This document shows, piece by piece, positions 18,058 through 27,084 of a stretch of 64,000 bases of DNA. Positions within the stretch are counted from its first letter, which is position 1. Each line of letters starts with the position of its first letter. The stretch comes from Legionella tucsonensis. Its GTDB lineage: Bacteria > Pseudomonadota > Gammaproteobacteria > Legionellales > Legionellaceae. The notes below the pieces were generated by a model. That model saw only the letters and a program-made list of their open reading frames with translations. It had not been told where the DNA came from and did not search any database. The stretch is taken from NCBI RefSeq assembly GCF_001468035.1, contig NZ_LNZA01000001.1, positions 620,001-684,000 of the forward strand, written 5' to 3'. The position numbers were made by a program, and so were the translations under genes.

Positions 18058-19341
18058 ATGAAAGTCTATGAGTTAAGAATACACATTGAGCAACTGCTCA
18101 AAAGCAAGATTGATCCATTAAAAGTCCCCAAAGAAATCATTGACCTCATCTCGAAATTAGTTAAGGTACTTGAACCATTTGATGATGTGGATGATGTTAA
18201 TTCTGGGATGCTGTCTCCTGTTAGAGAGCTCATTGAGCAATTTTGGCATTGGGCTATATGTAATATACCGTATGATCAATGGAAAGAGGGAACTTATGCC
18301 ACTTCTTGGCTTTCTTTACAACAGCTTTTAGTTAAAGAGAGTTTATTAGTTGCTGATTTTCATCATCCTATTTTATATGAAGCACTTAAAAATCAGTTTA
18401 ATCACCTGGCAGAAAATCGCTTGAAAATAACGGAGCTTATGCCTTTACTGATTCGTGCCAGTCGAATGCTTGGTTATATGATGCCCACTGAGGATGGTTA
18501 TCCTTTTGTAAAATTAGATGCACGAATCACTGCACACATGCCACAAGAAATTACAAAAATAAAAGATATCATGTTTTTGCTGAGAGCAGCTTTTTATTTA
18601 ATTTATAAATACTGCACTGTGGAGCAATTAAAGTTAATGCCTTTTCTGATTTATTTTCGAAATCCTACCACAGATGAAGAGCGGCGTTCTGAATTCGCGA
18701 TTTTTGATTATTTAACCCAAAATACAGCAGGTTGCATCGAGTTTTTTAATACTTATGATGAATACATTGATACCCGCTCAATCACTCTAATTGAAGCCTT
18801 GCGGGATGTATCTACTTGGATGCCCACGAATCGTTCGGATTTTCTAAGTGCTACAAACCGAAATCGTTGGATTTATCCTTTTATTCAGCAGGTCAGGTTT
18901 ACTCAAATAGATACCGGAGATGATTTAATAAATAAAACACTTCATTTATTAGAAGCAGATTTTGTGACTCGAAAAGATCAATCTTTTACAGGTGCCTTGA
19001 GTTTTACCGCTGCAGTCAAAAGACAAGCAGGTATCTTAACACATGAGGAGACAAAGCTTGTTCATTCTGCAGTTTATTTATTTTGTCTTAACAAATACAT
19101 AAAACATCGTGAAGAAGATCCGCGCGGGGACAAACATTCTTTTTTATCGCTCTCTGGAGAGACAAAATGCCATGCCGCTGAAAAAAGAAAGTTGGCTATT
19201 CTTGGGAGTCCTGTCAAACTTGGTTTTTTTGAAACTTTAGCTATAAATCAAGGACGTTTGAAAAAATTGGTTGATTTTCTTGAAGTAGATCAGGTGCCAG
19301 ATTTAGAAAATCATACAGATCCTATTTCCTGGCTTAATTAA
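18058..19341 (+). CDS. Unknown 427-aa soluble protein
   Basis: No family recognised. The protein is predicted largely helical, acidic-basic mixed, without signal peptide or long membrane segment. It starts MKVYELRIHIEQLLKSK and ends NHTDPISWLN. ATG 18058 is placed eight bases after GGAG (18046-18049); a GTG at 18049 would overlap that Shine-Dalgarno and is less likely. It stands alone between pncB and the secreted pair. The size and lack of homology to known families are compatible with a Legionella-specific gene; I see no basis for calling it an effector beyond that. Confidence 0.5.
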   Translation: MKVYELRIHIEQLLKSKIDPLKVPKEIIDLISKLVKVLEPFDDVDDVNSGMLSPVRELIEQFWHWAICNIPYDQWKEGTYATSWLSLQQLLVKESLLVADFHHPILYEALKNQFNHLAENRLKITELMPLLIRASRMLGYMMPTEDGYPFVKLDARITAHMPQEITKIKDIMFLLRAAFYLIYKYCTVEQLKLMPFLIYFRNPTTDEERRSEFAIFDYLTQNTAGCIEFFNTYDEYIDTRSITLIEALRDVSTWMPTNRSDFLSATNRNRWIYPFIQQVRFTQIDTGDDLINKTLHLLEADFVTRKDQSFTGALSFTAAVKRQAGILTHEETKLVHSAVYLFCLNKYIKHREEDPRGDKHSFLSLSGETKCHAAEKRKLAILGSPVKLGFFETLAINQGRLKKLVDFLEVDQVPDLENHTDPISWLN

Positions 19342-19510
19342 AATGAGCTCGGCATGAGTTAAATACATAATTAATAAATCCGATTAAGATAACTGTTTTA
19401 TATAAAAATTTTTCCATTTGAAATTTGCTTTTCAATAGTGTGTAACATATATTTATTATTAGCTTCAGTACCTTAAAATCATTTTTAAGTTATTTAGAAA
19501 AGGAGTTCTT

Positions 19511-19927
19511 ATGCGCGTGATTAATAAGCTTTCACTAGCAACAGTGTTAGGTATTTTGTCAGTTTCACCTAGTGTTTACTCTGCGGACATCCCTGATATT
19601 TCTGGATCATATAAATGTTCATATCATGATCCCTTTACTACTCCAAATGATGGAACCGAAACTGTAGTGTTCAAAAAAAATGGAGATGTTTATAAAATTT
19701 CAGGAATTCCTACAGGAAGTGTATTTCCATATTATGTTGGTAAAGGCATATTTAATAAAAATGTAGGTAATGCGATTGGCTATATCTTTTGGCAACCAAA
19801 ATCTCCATCCGTAACAACGATCCAACTGTTTACAATTAAACCTGATGGTTCTTTGGATGGTGTTTTTGCAGAAAGTAATAAAGACAAGAGTGGTACTGAA
19901 ACATGTACTAAATCAGCACAACAATAA
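19511..19927 (+). CDS. Small secreted protein, copy 1 of tandem pair
   Basis: This 138-aa protein has a signal peptide (cleavage after VYSA, about residue 24). The mature part begins with GSYKCS and ends with GTETCTKS, giving two cysteines that could bridge the ends of a beta-rich domain. In between come FWQPKSPS and TIKPDGSLDG. The next gene encodes the same layout (DYQCQ ... FWDPRKPD ... EIKPDGSLQ ... GSETCIR), so this is a tandem duplication. A good AAAGGAG Shine-Dalgarno is present. The location is periplasmic or extracellular; function unknown. Confidence 0.65.
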   Translation: MRVINKLSLATVLGILSVSPSVYSADIPDISGSYKCSYHDPFTTPNDGTETVVFKKNGDVYKISGIPTGSVFPYYVGKGIFNKNVGNAIGYIFWQPKSPSVTTIQLFTIKPDGSLDGVFAESNKDKSGTETCTKSAQQ

Positions 19928-19973
19928 TAGAGAGTTATTCGCATAAGATGATGATGAGAAAAGGAATTTTATT

Positions 19974-20462
19974 ATGAAAACCGTGATTAAAAGTGTTTAT
20001 TTAGTTGCTGCATTATCTCTACCCACATTAACAGCCTATGCAGATAACGCCAGTACAAGCAATACCAATACTCCGACAACGAACACTGGTACTGCAACAA
20101 GTGATACTACTAATTCGATAAGCAATACTGGCGTTAGTGCCTCTTCTTTTTTGGGTGATTATCAATGTCAACGTGTTGATCCCTCAAATAAAACAGACTC
20201 TTATCCTCTTACAGTTTCAAAATCAGGGGATACTTATACCTTACAATGGGAAAATAGTAATGGAGATCCGGTTCTTTATGGCACAGGAGTTATGCATCCC
20301 AATATGACTAATGTTGTTGCTACTTCATTTTGGGATCCTAGAAAGCCGGATACAATTGGTGTTCAAATGATTGAAATCAAGCCAGATGGTTCATTACAAT
20401 CCAATTGGGTAGTACAAACAGACAATCAAGTTGGCTCAGAGACGTGTATTCGAAGCAAGTAA
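19974..20462 (+). CDS. Small secreted protein, copy 2 of tandem pair
   Basis: This 162-aa protein has a signal peptide (cleavage after AYA, about residue 24). A low-complexity Ser/Thr/Asn linker (about 25-58) absent from copy 1 follows. The rest is a domain parallel to the preceding protein: DYQCQ, FWDPRKPD, EIKPDGSLQ and a final GSETC. The two paired cysteines are conserved. It starts 46 bp after copy 1 with AAAAGGAA upstream, so the two are probably one operon, closed by the hairpin at 20491-20520. Confidence 0.65.
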   Translation: MKTVIKSVYLVAALSLPTLTAYADNASTSNTNTPTTNTGTATSDTTNSISNTGVSASSFLGDYQCQRVDPSNKTDSYPLTVSKSGDTYTLQWENSNGDPVLYGTGVMHPNMTNVVATSFWDPRKPDTIGVQMIEIKPDGSLQSNWVVQTDNQVGSETCIRSK

Positions 20463-20490
20463 TTAAGTTTTTTCATAATCCGCAAAATAA

Positions 20491-20520
20491 AAGGGGGTTA
20501 CCATCAAGTATAACCCCCTT
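20491..20520. terminator. Hairpin terminator between convergent genes
   Basis: AAGGGGGTTA (20491-20500) pairs perfectly with TAACCCCCTT (20511-20520) across a 10-base loop. On the minus strand the stem is followed by TTATTTTGCGG, so it fits best as the terminator of the YdcF-like gene. It can also end the secreted-pair operon. Confidence 0.75.
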
Positions 20521-20540
20521 ATTATGTGAAGAAACAGAAT

Positions 20541-21152
20541 TCATAATCTATTTCTCATTTTATAATAAAGAATGGCAAGGGGTTCTTTGAGAAAATAATG
20601 TGAGAGATATTTGTTCTTTGTCCAACATGTGCTTTTTACTGCGGGCGAGCTGATCACTTTAATCCCCAGCTTTTGCGCGACTAGAATGGCTCTGGGTGAG
20701 TGAAAAGGTTCAGTTACTAATATAATGGTTTTAAATTGATTCGTTTGCAGTATCTTTTGGGAAAAAAGAAAATTTTCATAAGTAGACGTTGAGGCGGGCT
20801 CCAGCAGGATGTCTTTGGAGGGTACGCCCAAAGAGAGTGCAATTTTTTTCATGGTTTGTGCTTCGTTGGCTCCGTCTTCGATGTCAGTACCTCCCGTGAA
20901 AAGAAGCTTAGGTGCATAGTTGGCCTTATATAAATCCACTGCATGTTTTATGCGAGCTACAAGACAAAGATTGTATGAGTTATTACGATAAGCCTTTGCT
21001 CCAAGGACTAAAATAACATCTGCCTTTTTTTTTTCATCTTTTTCTGCATTTTTCATAATATAAAGAGCAAGAAAAGAATAAACAATAATGAATGTGAGTA
21101 AAGCAAAAATACCTGTTTGCATGAGAAGTTTCATGAAGTACTCTAAATACAA
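20541..21152 (-). CDS. YdcF/SanA-like DUF218 membrane-anchored protein
   Basis: This 203-aa protein has one N-terminal membrane helix (about 10-32). A DUF218 domain follows: VILVLGAKAY, then LLFTGGTDIEDGANEAQTM, then EPASTSTYENF and VTEPFHSPRA. These are the standard glycine- and acid-rich motifs of the SanA/YdcF/ElyC group, linked to envelope barrier and lipid-carrier metabolism in enterobacteria. The molecular activity is not settled for the family. The gene appears monocistronic and has a shared terminator downstream. Confidence 0.82.
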   Translation of the reverse strand: MYLEYFMKLLMQTGIFALLTFIIVYSFLALYIMKNAEKDEKKKADVILVLGAKAYRNNSYNLCLVARIKHAVDLYKANYAPKLLFTGGTDIEDGANEAQTMKKIALSLGVPSKDILLEPASTSTYENFLFSQKILQTNQFKTIILVTEPFHSPRAILVAQKLGIKVISSPAVKSTCWTKNKYLSHYFLKEPLAILYYKMRNRL

Positions 21153-21287
21153 TTAAATAATAGGGTCAGTCCCTGAAAAATTTTATCATCATTGTATGGC
21201 TGTTGAATTGAAAGAACAAGCAAAAATCTTATTACTTAATCATGTAAATGGGCCGGATTGGCCCAATCTTAAGAACTGTCTTTAAAA

Positions 21288-21515
21288 TCAGTAGTGTTGA
21301 TGATATCGCGGATATGGAGCATTGTTTTCCACTATAACGCTTGGTGGTGGTGACCATCGATAAGCGTTTTTCCATCTTGAATGATGATGGTGACGATGAA
21401 AGAACTTAAATCGTGGATAATCATGATGATGTGAATGATGATAAGCGAAGGCCGTTGTAGTGGAAAATAAAGTAGCTGCGCTTAATATCCCGCACAGCAA
21501 TAATTTTTTAATCAT
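21288..21515 (-). CDS. Secreted histidine-rich peptide
   Basis: This 75-aa protein has a clear signal peptide (cleavage after AFA, about residue 24). The mature part of about 51 residues carries many histidines in runs (HHSHHH and RHHHHSR) together with aromatic and basic residues, ending YPRYHQHY. Such composition suggests metal (Zn, Cu or Ni) binding in the periplasm, but no motif of a named chaperone is present. The GGGGAATACAAGATG start context (complement) supplies a weak Shine-Dalgarno. It stands alone. Confidence 0.6.
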   Translation of the reverse strand: MIKKLLLCGILSAATLFSTTTAFAYHHSHHHDYPRFKFFHRHHHHSRWKNAYRWSPPPSVIVENNAPYPRYHQHY

Positions 21516-21725
21516 CTTGTATTCCCCTTGTAGATTGTTATCTGAAGACTAGTCTAAATAACAAATGTAACAGGGATATAACAAGGCACACTGTAATTGT
21601 AACAAGGTTGTTACAAAGGGATATAAAATATACTGTAGTCTGGTGCAGTGTAGAGGAAGCTAGGAAATGTACATAAATCATTACTTGTTGACATTGTTGC
21701 ACCAGGTACTATGTATAACAGTATT

Positions 21726-22286
21726 TTAAGAGAACGTCATTGCCATTTGTCGTTTTTCTTCTTCAAGATTGGCCATGTTAGTTACTATTTCATTTAAATC
21801 GACAGTCTCTTCGGGAACGTCAGGAGTGACACAATGTGCAATCCCTTTTGCTAACAAAATAGCAGCACAGGGACTAAAACACGCTGTAACGCATAGAGTG
21901 ACAGGTAAGGTTGCAAGATATGTTAATGTTGTTGAATAAGGTACACCACTTGAACGTAGTATGAAATAGATACCAAGATGTATGCCGCCACCTAAGGCCA
22001 TCATTGTAAGACTTGCGCATTTTTTAAAACAACAATCCGCTTCAATACGGGAAGAGCAGTATTTAACGTTTTCATTACGTTCTTCTACATTAGTCAAATA
22101 AATCTGTTCATGTTGCTTAACTAATTCCTGTACAGGAGGATTGACATATTTATTTTCGATTTCGTGGGAAAGTGTTTTATTCTTGTATAAAGTAAAAAAA
22201 AGATGAGGGTTTGTTTTTTTGATTGTTTCTGCTGCCAGAGTGATTAATTTGGGGACTTGTTTTGGTTGCGCTTTATTTCCAAACAT
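21726..22286 (-). CDS. Unknown protein with two membrane helices
   Basis: This 186-aa protein has a hydrophilic N-terminal half and two helices at about 97-117 and 123-147 (ALGGGIHLGIYFILR, then LATLPVTLCVTACFSPCAAI). A Glu-rich C-terminal tail (NLEEEKRQMAMTFS) follows. It is unusually rich in cysteine near and within the helices. AAGGTACGATAG precedes the ATG. No family is recognised. The acidic tail followed by short hydrophobic residues resembles Dot/Icm signals but is weak evidence. Confidence 0.5.
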   Translation of the reverse strand: MFGNKAQPKQVPKLITLAAETIKKTNPHLFFTLYKNKTLSHEIENKYVNPPVQELVKQHEQIYLTNVEERNENVKYCSSRIEADCCFKKCASLTMMALGGGIHLGIYFILRSSGVPYSTTLTYLATLPVTLCVTACFSPCAAILLAKGIAHCVTPDVPEETVDLNEIVTNMANLEEEKRQMAMTFS

Positions 22287-22468
22287 CTATCGTACCTTAT
22301 CTTTAACTGAGAAATTCCCATTATATATTAATAAGTTATTGTGTCATTGTTTTGTTCAAAATTTAAAAAGAAAATTAAATAAATATATGATGCTCTAATG
22401 TATCTTAAGTTATATGATTGGATTCAACATTATGAACGTCGAGTACGAACTCAAGATTGGAGAGAAAA

Positions 22469-23206
22469 ATGAAGGATTTTTTTCATGGTATGAGCTATAT
22501 GCTACGTGGAGTTCGTCATCTTTTTACTCGAGGATTGAAACGTTTTGTTCTATTGCCTTTAGTAATTAATTTTATAATGTTTGCGGGCTTATTTTATCTT
22601 ATTTATCATTATTTGTTGCCCTATGCTTATCACTATATCAATCAACTTCCTTCTTGGTTAAGCTTTCTCAGCAATATCTTTTTTATCATTTTTATCCTAA
22701 GCTTTTTCTTAATGTTTTTGTCACTTTTTACGGTATTTTTTAATTTAATCGCTGCACCTCTAAATGGACTCTTGGCTGAGAAAACACAAAATATTTTTTT
22801 TGGAAGTGCAATTCCATCTTTACCATTTTATAAAATTGTGCTTCGTAGCATAAAACGTCAAATTGAATTTCTTAGTTATTTTTTACCCCGTTTTTTAGTA
22901 ATAGGAGGTTTATTTTTTATACCTTTTCTACAGCCTATTTATCCTTTTTTATGGTTTCTATTTAATGCATGGATACTGAGTATTCAATATCAAGATTTTG
23001 CTATGGATAATAATCTTATTAGCTTCAAAGAAACACGTAAGAAAGTCGCCAGCAGCAAAATGCATTCACTTGGATTAGGCTTTTCTATAAATCTAGTCAG
23101 TTTTATACCCATCTTAAATATATTGACCTTGCCTGCAGCAGTTATAGGAGGTACTATGCTTTGCTGTGAACTCAATAAACACTTACTGAAACCCTTAAAC
23201 GTATAA
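22469..23206 (+). CDS. EI24/CysZ-like membrane protein
   Basis: This protein of about 245 aa has four to six hydrophobic segments. It matches the EI24 (DUF540) family that includes CysZ: GMSYMLRGVRHLFTRGLKRF at the N-terminus, FFNLIAAPLNGLLAEK in the middle and VSFIPILNILTLPAAVIGGT near the end. CysZ in E. coli conducts sulfate into the cytoplasm, but many EI24 members are uncharacterised, and no cysteine-biosynthesis gene is nearby. ATG 22469 is spaced well from GGAGAG; the upstream TTG (22457) overlaps it. A hairpin follows at 23254-23304. Confidence 0.78.
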   Translation: MKDFFHGMSYMLRGVRHLFTRGLKRFVLLPLVINFIMFAGLFYLIYHYLLPYAYHYINQLPSWLSFLSNIFFIIFILSFFLMFLSLFTVFFNLIAAPLNGLLAEKTQNIFFGSAIPSLPFYKIVLRSIKRQIEFLSYFLPRFLVIGGLFFIPFLQPIYPFLWFLFNAWILSIQYQDFAMDNNLISFKETRKKVASSKMHSLGLGFSINLVSFIPILNILTLPAAVIGGTMLCCELNKHLLKPLNV

Positions 23207-23253
23207 ATTAGGGGCGTTTACAAAGAATACTATAAATATTGTGGAAAAAGTGG

Positions 23254-23304
23254 AGTACAGAGGCTGCCAGGGTGGTATTAGTTAAACCTGGGTTTCTCTG
23301 TACT
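23254..23304. repeat. Hairpin between convergent genes
   Basis: AGTACAGAG (23254-23262) pairs perfectly with CTCTGTACT (23296-23304). The interior contains AAACCTGGGTTT, so it looks like a diverged relative of the CCTGGG palindrome family. It lies between the CysZ-like and MDR genes, where it could act as a shared terminator. Confidence 0.5.
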
Positions 23305-23326
23305 GTATGTGCGACAACCCAAGAAA

Positions 23327-24319
23327 TTAATAAGCTTGGACTACAATTTTTCCTACTGCTTTCCCCGACTCGAGGAGCGAATGGGCTTTATCAATATTCT
23401 CGAAGTAAAAAAGATGAGGGTCAATGAGCGGATTTAAATGACCATCCTCTACCAAGCTTGCGATTTCTTTTAAAATTCTGCCGTGCCGATCGCGTTGTAC
23501 ATTATGTAATAATGGCAATAACATTAAAACAGCATGCAGACTGGCTGATTTGCTATGTAAAGGTGAAAGATCGTGCTGAGACGCTGCTTGAATGCTGATT
23601 ACGTTTCCATACATGGCAACAGCAGCCAATGATTTATCAAGATTTTCCCCGCCAATTGTATCAAATACTACATCAAATCCAGCACCATTGGTAAAGCGGT
23701 TCACATAATCTTGAACTGAATCAATCCGGTAGTTGATCACTTCTTTGGCTCCAAGCGATTTTGCGATATCTGCTTTATCTGAAGAAGATACAGTGGTGTA
23801 TACTTCTGCTCCAGCCCATTTTGCCAGCTGAATTGCAATATGCCCAACCCCGCCTGTACCTGCATGAATTAGCACTTTTTGTCCAGATTTAATTTTAATC
23901 TTTTCAAATAATGCTTCCCAGGCAGTGATTGACACCAGAGGTAATGCAGCGGCCTCAACCATACTCAGTTTCTTTGGTTTTTTTGCAATTAACTTCGCAT
24001 CAGCAAGCATAAATTCAGCCAAAGCTCCACTTTCATTGAGGAAACCACCTGCACATCCATAAACCTCATCGCCAGCTGTAAACTCAATAACTCCTTCACC
24101 CACTTCGTCAACGATACCTGCTACGTCACTATGCAGGACTGCTGGGAATTGAGGTGAAATCTGACTGTATTTACCCGAGCGAACTTTACAGTCAACAGGA
24201 TTAACACTCGTTGCGACAACGCGAATGAGCACATAGCCAGGTTTAATTTTTGGTTTGGGAAGTTCAATTGTTTCAAAAACTGAAGAATCACCAAAAGATG
24301 ATATAGCTTGTGCTTTCAT
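23327..24319 (-). CDS. MDR-family NADPH:quinone oxidoreductase-like protein
   Basis: This 330-aa medium-chain dehydrogenase/reductase lacks the structural and catalytic zinc cysteines. The N-terminal GroES-like domain contains SVNPVDCKVRSG (quinone oxidoreductase/zeta-crystallin type). The Rossmann fold has HAGTGGVGHIAIQLAKWAG at about 152-170 for NADPH binding, followed by ITAWEALF and the YHSDVAG-like HSDVAGIVDEVG element. It is likely a cytosolic reductase of quinones or enals. It is divergent from the nitronate monooxygenase across a ~300-bp region, so both may answer to one regulator of oxidative or electrophile stress (inference). Confidence 0.85.
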   Translation of the reverse strand: MKAQAISSFGDSSVFETIELPKPKIKPGYVLIRVVATSVNPVDCKVRSGKYSQISPQFPAVLHSDVAGIVDEVGEGVIEFTAGDEVYGCAGGFLNESGALAEFMLADAKLIAKKPKKLSMVEAAALPLVSITAWEALFEKIKIKSGQKVLIHAGTGGVGHIAIQLAKWAGAEVYTTVSSSDKADIAKSLGAKEVINYRIDSVQDYVNRFTNGAGFDVVFDTIGGENLDKSLAAVAMYGNVISIQAASQHDLSPLHSKSASLHAVLMLLPLLHNVQRDRHGRILKEIASLVEDGHLNPLIDPHLFYFENIDKAHSLLESGKAVGKIVVQAY

Positions 24320-24627
24320 AGCGTTCTCCTAACTTGATGCACCAGAAATTTTTATTAAAAATTGTGAAGAGAATAAATTCATCTTCATGTAAGAAATAAC
24401 ATTCTAAAAAAATCGCAGAACATTTTCCAGTAACTGTTGATTATCTGATTGATTTTTCGAGGCAATAATCCATTTCCAAATCTATTGTTCAATACCATTT
24501 TAAGTTTCGGCAACTAAATAACATGGATAAATTAGCAGTGAACGATTAGAACAATTGTGCTTAATTGCACTATAGTATTCGTTAAACATCAAGTTTATGA
24601 TTAGGAAATTTAAAAAGGATGCAATCC

Positions 24628-25695
24628 ATGCGGCGGACTCGATTGACTGAAAAAATTGGTTTAAAGTTTCCAATTATACAGGCCCCTATGGCAGGTGGTG
24701 CTACTACTCCTGAGTTAGTTGCTGCTGTAAGTAATTCAGGAGGTCTAGGCTCGTTAGGTGCAGGATATATGACTCCTGCTGAGATAAGACATGCTCTAAA
24801 AACAATTCGTAAATTAACGAATAAACCTTTTGCAGTTAATCTTTTTATTCCAGAAGCGCATTATGCTTCTGAAGAGCAAATTCAAAAGTCCTGTGCGGAT
24901 ATTAAACAGTCCTGCCCTGAATTAAAAATAGAGATTGAGCCAGTTACAAAACCTTATGCACAATCTTTTGAGGAACAAATCAATATAATTCTCGAAGAAA
25001 AAATTCCTGTTTTTAGCTATGCATTTGGTTTGTTGGATTCTGAATGGATATCAAAATTAAAGAAAAGTCATACCATTTTAATCGGTACAGCGACAACCTT
25101 AACTGAAGCACGGATGCTTGAAGAAAGCGGCATTGATGCAATTGTTGCTCAAGGAAGTGAAGCAGGTGGACACAGGGGGACTTTTATCGGTAAAGCGGAA
25201 GATGGATTAATTGGCTTGTTTAGCCTAATACCTCAATTCGTGGATCAAATCAAAATTCCTATTATTGCGGCGGGTGGAATTATGGATGGAAGAGGAATCA
25301 TTGCCGCGACTTATTTAGGTGCTGAAGGAATACAAATGGGAACTGCTTTTCTCAGTTGTTTTGAATCCGGTATTCCAGATGCATATAAACAGGTTTTACT
25401 GACACAGCAACACGATAATACTGTGCTTGCACGGGCTTTCTCTGGAAAATTAGCCCGAGGAATACGCAATCAATTTATTGAACGCATGGAGTCAAGAATA
25501 ATAAATATTCTTGACTACCCCATTCAAAATACCTTAACAAGCATGATGCGAAAGAAAGCAAAGGAACAAAACAACATTGAGTTTATGTCAATGTGGGCCG
25601 GTCAATCTGCGCAATTATGCAGAAATACGAGTGCAAATGAGTTAATAAGAGCTTTGGTACTTGAAGTAGAAGCTTTGAACCCAACAGACACGTGA
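24628..25695 (+). CDS. Nitronate monooxygenase (2-nitropropane dioxygenase-like)
   Basis: This FMN-dependent TIM-barrel protein of 355 aa has LKFPIIQAPMAGG near the start, SNSGGLGSLGAGY, GSEAGGHRG (with the catalytic His) near residue 180, and AAGGIMDGRG for FMN-phosphate binding. This is the class I nitronate monooxygenase pattern; the enzyme oxidises toxic alkyl nitronates such as propionate-3-nitronate. ATG 24628 has AAAAGG at a proper distance; ATG 24619, three codons upstream, abuts that sequence and is less likely. A strong hairpin terminator follows the gene. Confidence 0.88.
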   Translation: MRRTRLTEKIGLKFPIIQAPMAGGATTPELVAAVSNSGGLGSLGAGYMTPAEIRHALKTIRKLTNKPFAVNLFIPEAHYASEEQIQKSCADIKQSCPELKIEIEPVTKPYAQSFEEQINIILEEKIPVFSYAFGLLDSEWISKLKKSHTILIGTATTLTEARMLEESGIDAIVAQGSEAGGHRGTFIGKAEDGLIGLFSLIPQFVDQIKIPIIAAGGIMDGRGIIAATYLGAEGIQMGTAFLSCFESGIPDAYKQVLLTQQHDNTVLARAFSGKLARGIRNQFIERMESRIINILDYPIQNTLTSMMRKKAKEQNNIEFMSMWAGQSAQLCRNTSANELIRALVLEVEALNPTDT

Positions 25696-25721
25696 GTAAT
25701 CGTAATAGTACAGAGATATAA

Positions 25722-25744
25722 ATTAAGCCTGTAACAGGCTTAAT
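25722..25744. terminator. Hairpin terminator between convergent genes
   Basis: ATTAAGCCTGT (25722-25732) and ACAGGCTTAAT (25734-25744) are perfect 11-bp arms with essentially no spacer, followed by TTAAAATC. The structure sits between the nitronate monooxygenase and the convergent 369-aa gene. Confidence 0.75.
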
Positions 25745-25785
25745 TTAAAATCACATTTAAATAGTATCAGTGTAAAAAAACAGAG

Positions 25786-26895
25786 TTAAGAATACATATT
25801 CATTCCATTGCCATTAGTTTCATCAAACATTTCAACATCCTTCTCAAAATCCATAGAAAACTCTTCCTTTGTTTCCTCCTGTAACGATTCAGCAAAGAAA
25901 CCTCTCCCTGACTGAGTAACTGAAACAGATCTTTGACTCTCTAGGGGCATGGAGGGGGATGTAAAATAAGATTGTGTTTCTGGGACACTTTTCTTTCTTT
26001 GCAAATACTTTATCTGTCCCTCCAAGTGCTGGATTATCTGATAGTCACTTTGTTGTGGGGTTTTGATCATTTGAAGTGATTTAATGGTTTGTCTATAAGT
26101 CGCAATGGTTTCTGGTATTAATTTGTTTTGAATATGAGATTTGGCCAGTGCTAAAAGCTGCATTGCCATATTACGACATACACCATCGCTTGGTGTTTCA
26201 TTGATTACAACAGGGTTAAATAAAGGCTTCTCAGCAGATAGAGACAATTGGCTTAACATGTTCTCTATACTGAGATCAATTTGTTGAATTTCACTAATTG
26301 ATATGGCTTCAAATTGTGTGAAAAGAGCTTGTTCTTGTTGTCTTGTAGCTTGTCCTTCACCCAGTAAAAGCTCATGATTTGCAAATTTGGATGACCCGAT
26401 ATATGAGTCTGTTGAAAGTGTTCTTTCATAATGCTCATGAAATTTCCTGAAATTTGCTACTGGATCACCGATTTTCTGTTCCGCAACAGTTTTATTTTTA
26501 ATCAGACCAAATGCTTTTATGGCATTTGACATTGCTTCATCTCCTGCAGGTTGATTGAACGACTCATAACACGCATCGGCTAAATCAATATACAGTTCTA
26601 CTAATTTTCTATAACTTTCATCATCTAACTCAGTTTGCAGGAGTTGTTTTATGGCATCCAGATAACATTGGCCTGCTTTTACGTATTCCGTTATATTAAA
26701 ATAAAAGGTAGCCAGATCATAATAGGCATCGGCAAGATCATGAAAGTCAACCGCTGTTTTATTGATGATCCGTAAAAATGAATTGATACCTTGTGTGTAT
26801 TCATCGATTATTATTTTTTTTGCAGCATGTTTACGTTCTAGATATTTAGCATTTGTAATTTTTGATTTGGCATGTTTGCGGTATTCTTCGTCCAT
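25786..26895 (-). CDS. Unknown 369-aa helical-repeat-like protein with acidic tail, candidate effector
   Basis: Residues about 50-140 contain two TPR-like helix pairs (DLADAYYDLATFYFNITEYV and, further on, LVELYIDLADACYESF). Another possible helical repeat lies near 245-290 (LALAKSHIQNKLIPETIATY). The C-terminal 30 residues are strongly acidic (SLQEETKEEF, then FEKDVEMFDE) and end NGMNMYS. This is the E-block plus short hydrophobic end often seen in Dot/Icm substrates. There is no signal peptide. A GGAGAG Shine-Dalgarno precedes the ATG. The TPR resemblance is visual; secretion is inferred. Confidence 0.55.
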   Translation of the reverse strand: MDEEYRKHAKSKITNAKYLERKHAAKKIIIDEYTQGINSFLRIINKTAVDFHDLADAYYDLATFYFNITEYVKAGQCYLDAIKQLLQTELDDESYRKLVELYIDLADACYESFNQPAGDEAMSNAIKAFGLIKNKTVAEQKIGDPVANFRKFHEHYERTLSTDSYIGSSKFANHELLLGEGQATRQQEQALFTQFEAISISEIQQIDLSIENMLSQLSLSAEKPLFNPVVINETPSDGVCRNMAMQLLALAKSHIQNKLIPETIATYRQTIKSLQMIKTPQQSDYQIIQHLEGQIKYLQRKKSVPETQSYFTSPSMPLESQRSVSVTQSGRGFFAESLQEETKEEFSMDFEKDVEMFDETNGNGMNMYS

Positions 26896-27032
26896 AATTT
26901 AAGCTCTCCATTAATTTCATTAATTGACTTCACCATCACCGTATCATTAACAGATATAAAAAAACAATGAGTACTCTTTGTATTTAAAAATGGGAGTATG
27001 TGAATGAATTTGAGTTGTTGTCAAAAGAAATT

Positions 27033-27056
27033 CCCGAGCTCCCATGCGGGCTCGGG
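27033..27056 (-). terminator. Intrinsic terminator of the glutamate dehydrogenase gene
   Basis: On the minus strand CCCGAGCCCGCATGGGAGCTCGGG-type pairing (arms 27033-27039 and 27050-27056) is followed by AATTTCTTTTG. It lies about 30 bp after the stop codon of the gene at 27085. Confidence 0.65.
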
Positions 27057-27084
27057 TTATGATTTTTGTATGTTGTTTTTCTTT

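Noticed and set aside
21688-21720. TTGACA followed by TATGTA/TATAAC on the plus strand
   Set aside because: Spacing to a -10 is 16 to 20 bases depending on the box chosen, it points antisense into an unknown gene, and nothing downstream supports transcription.
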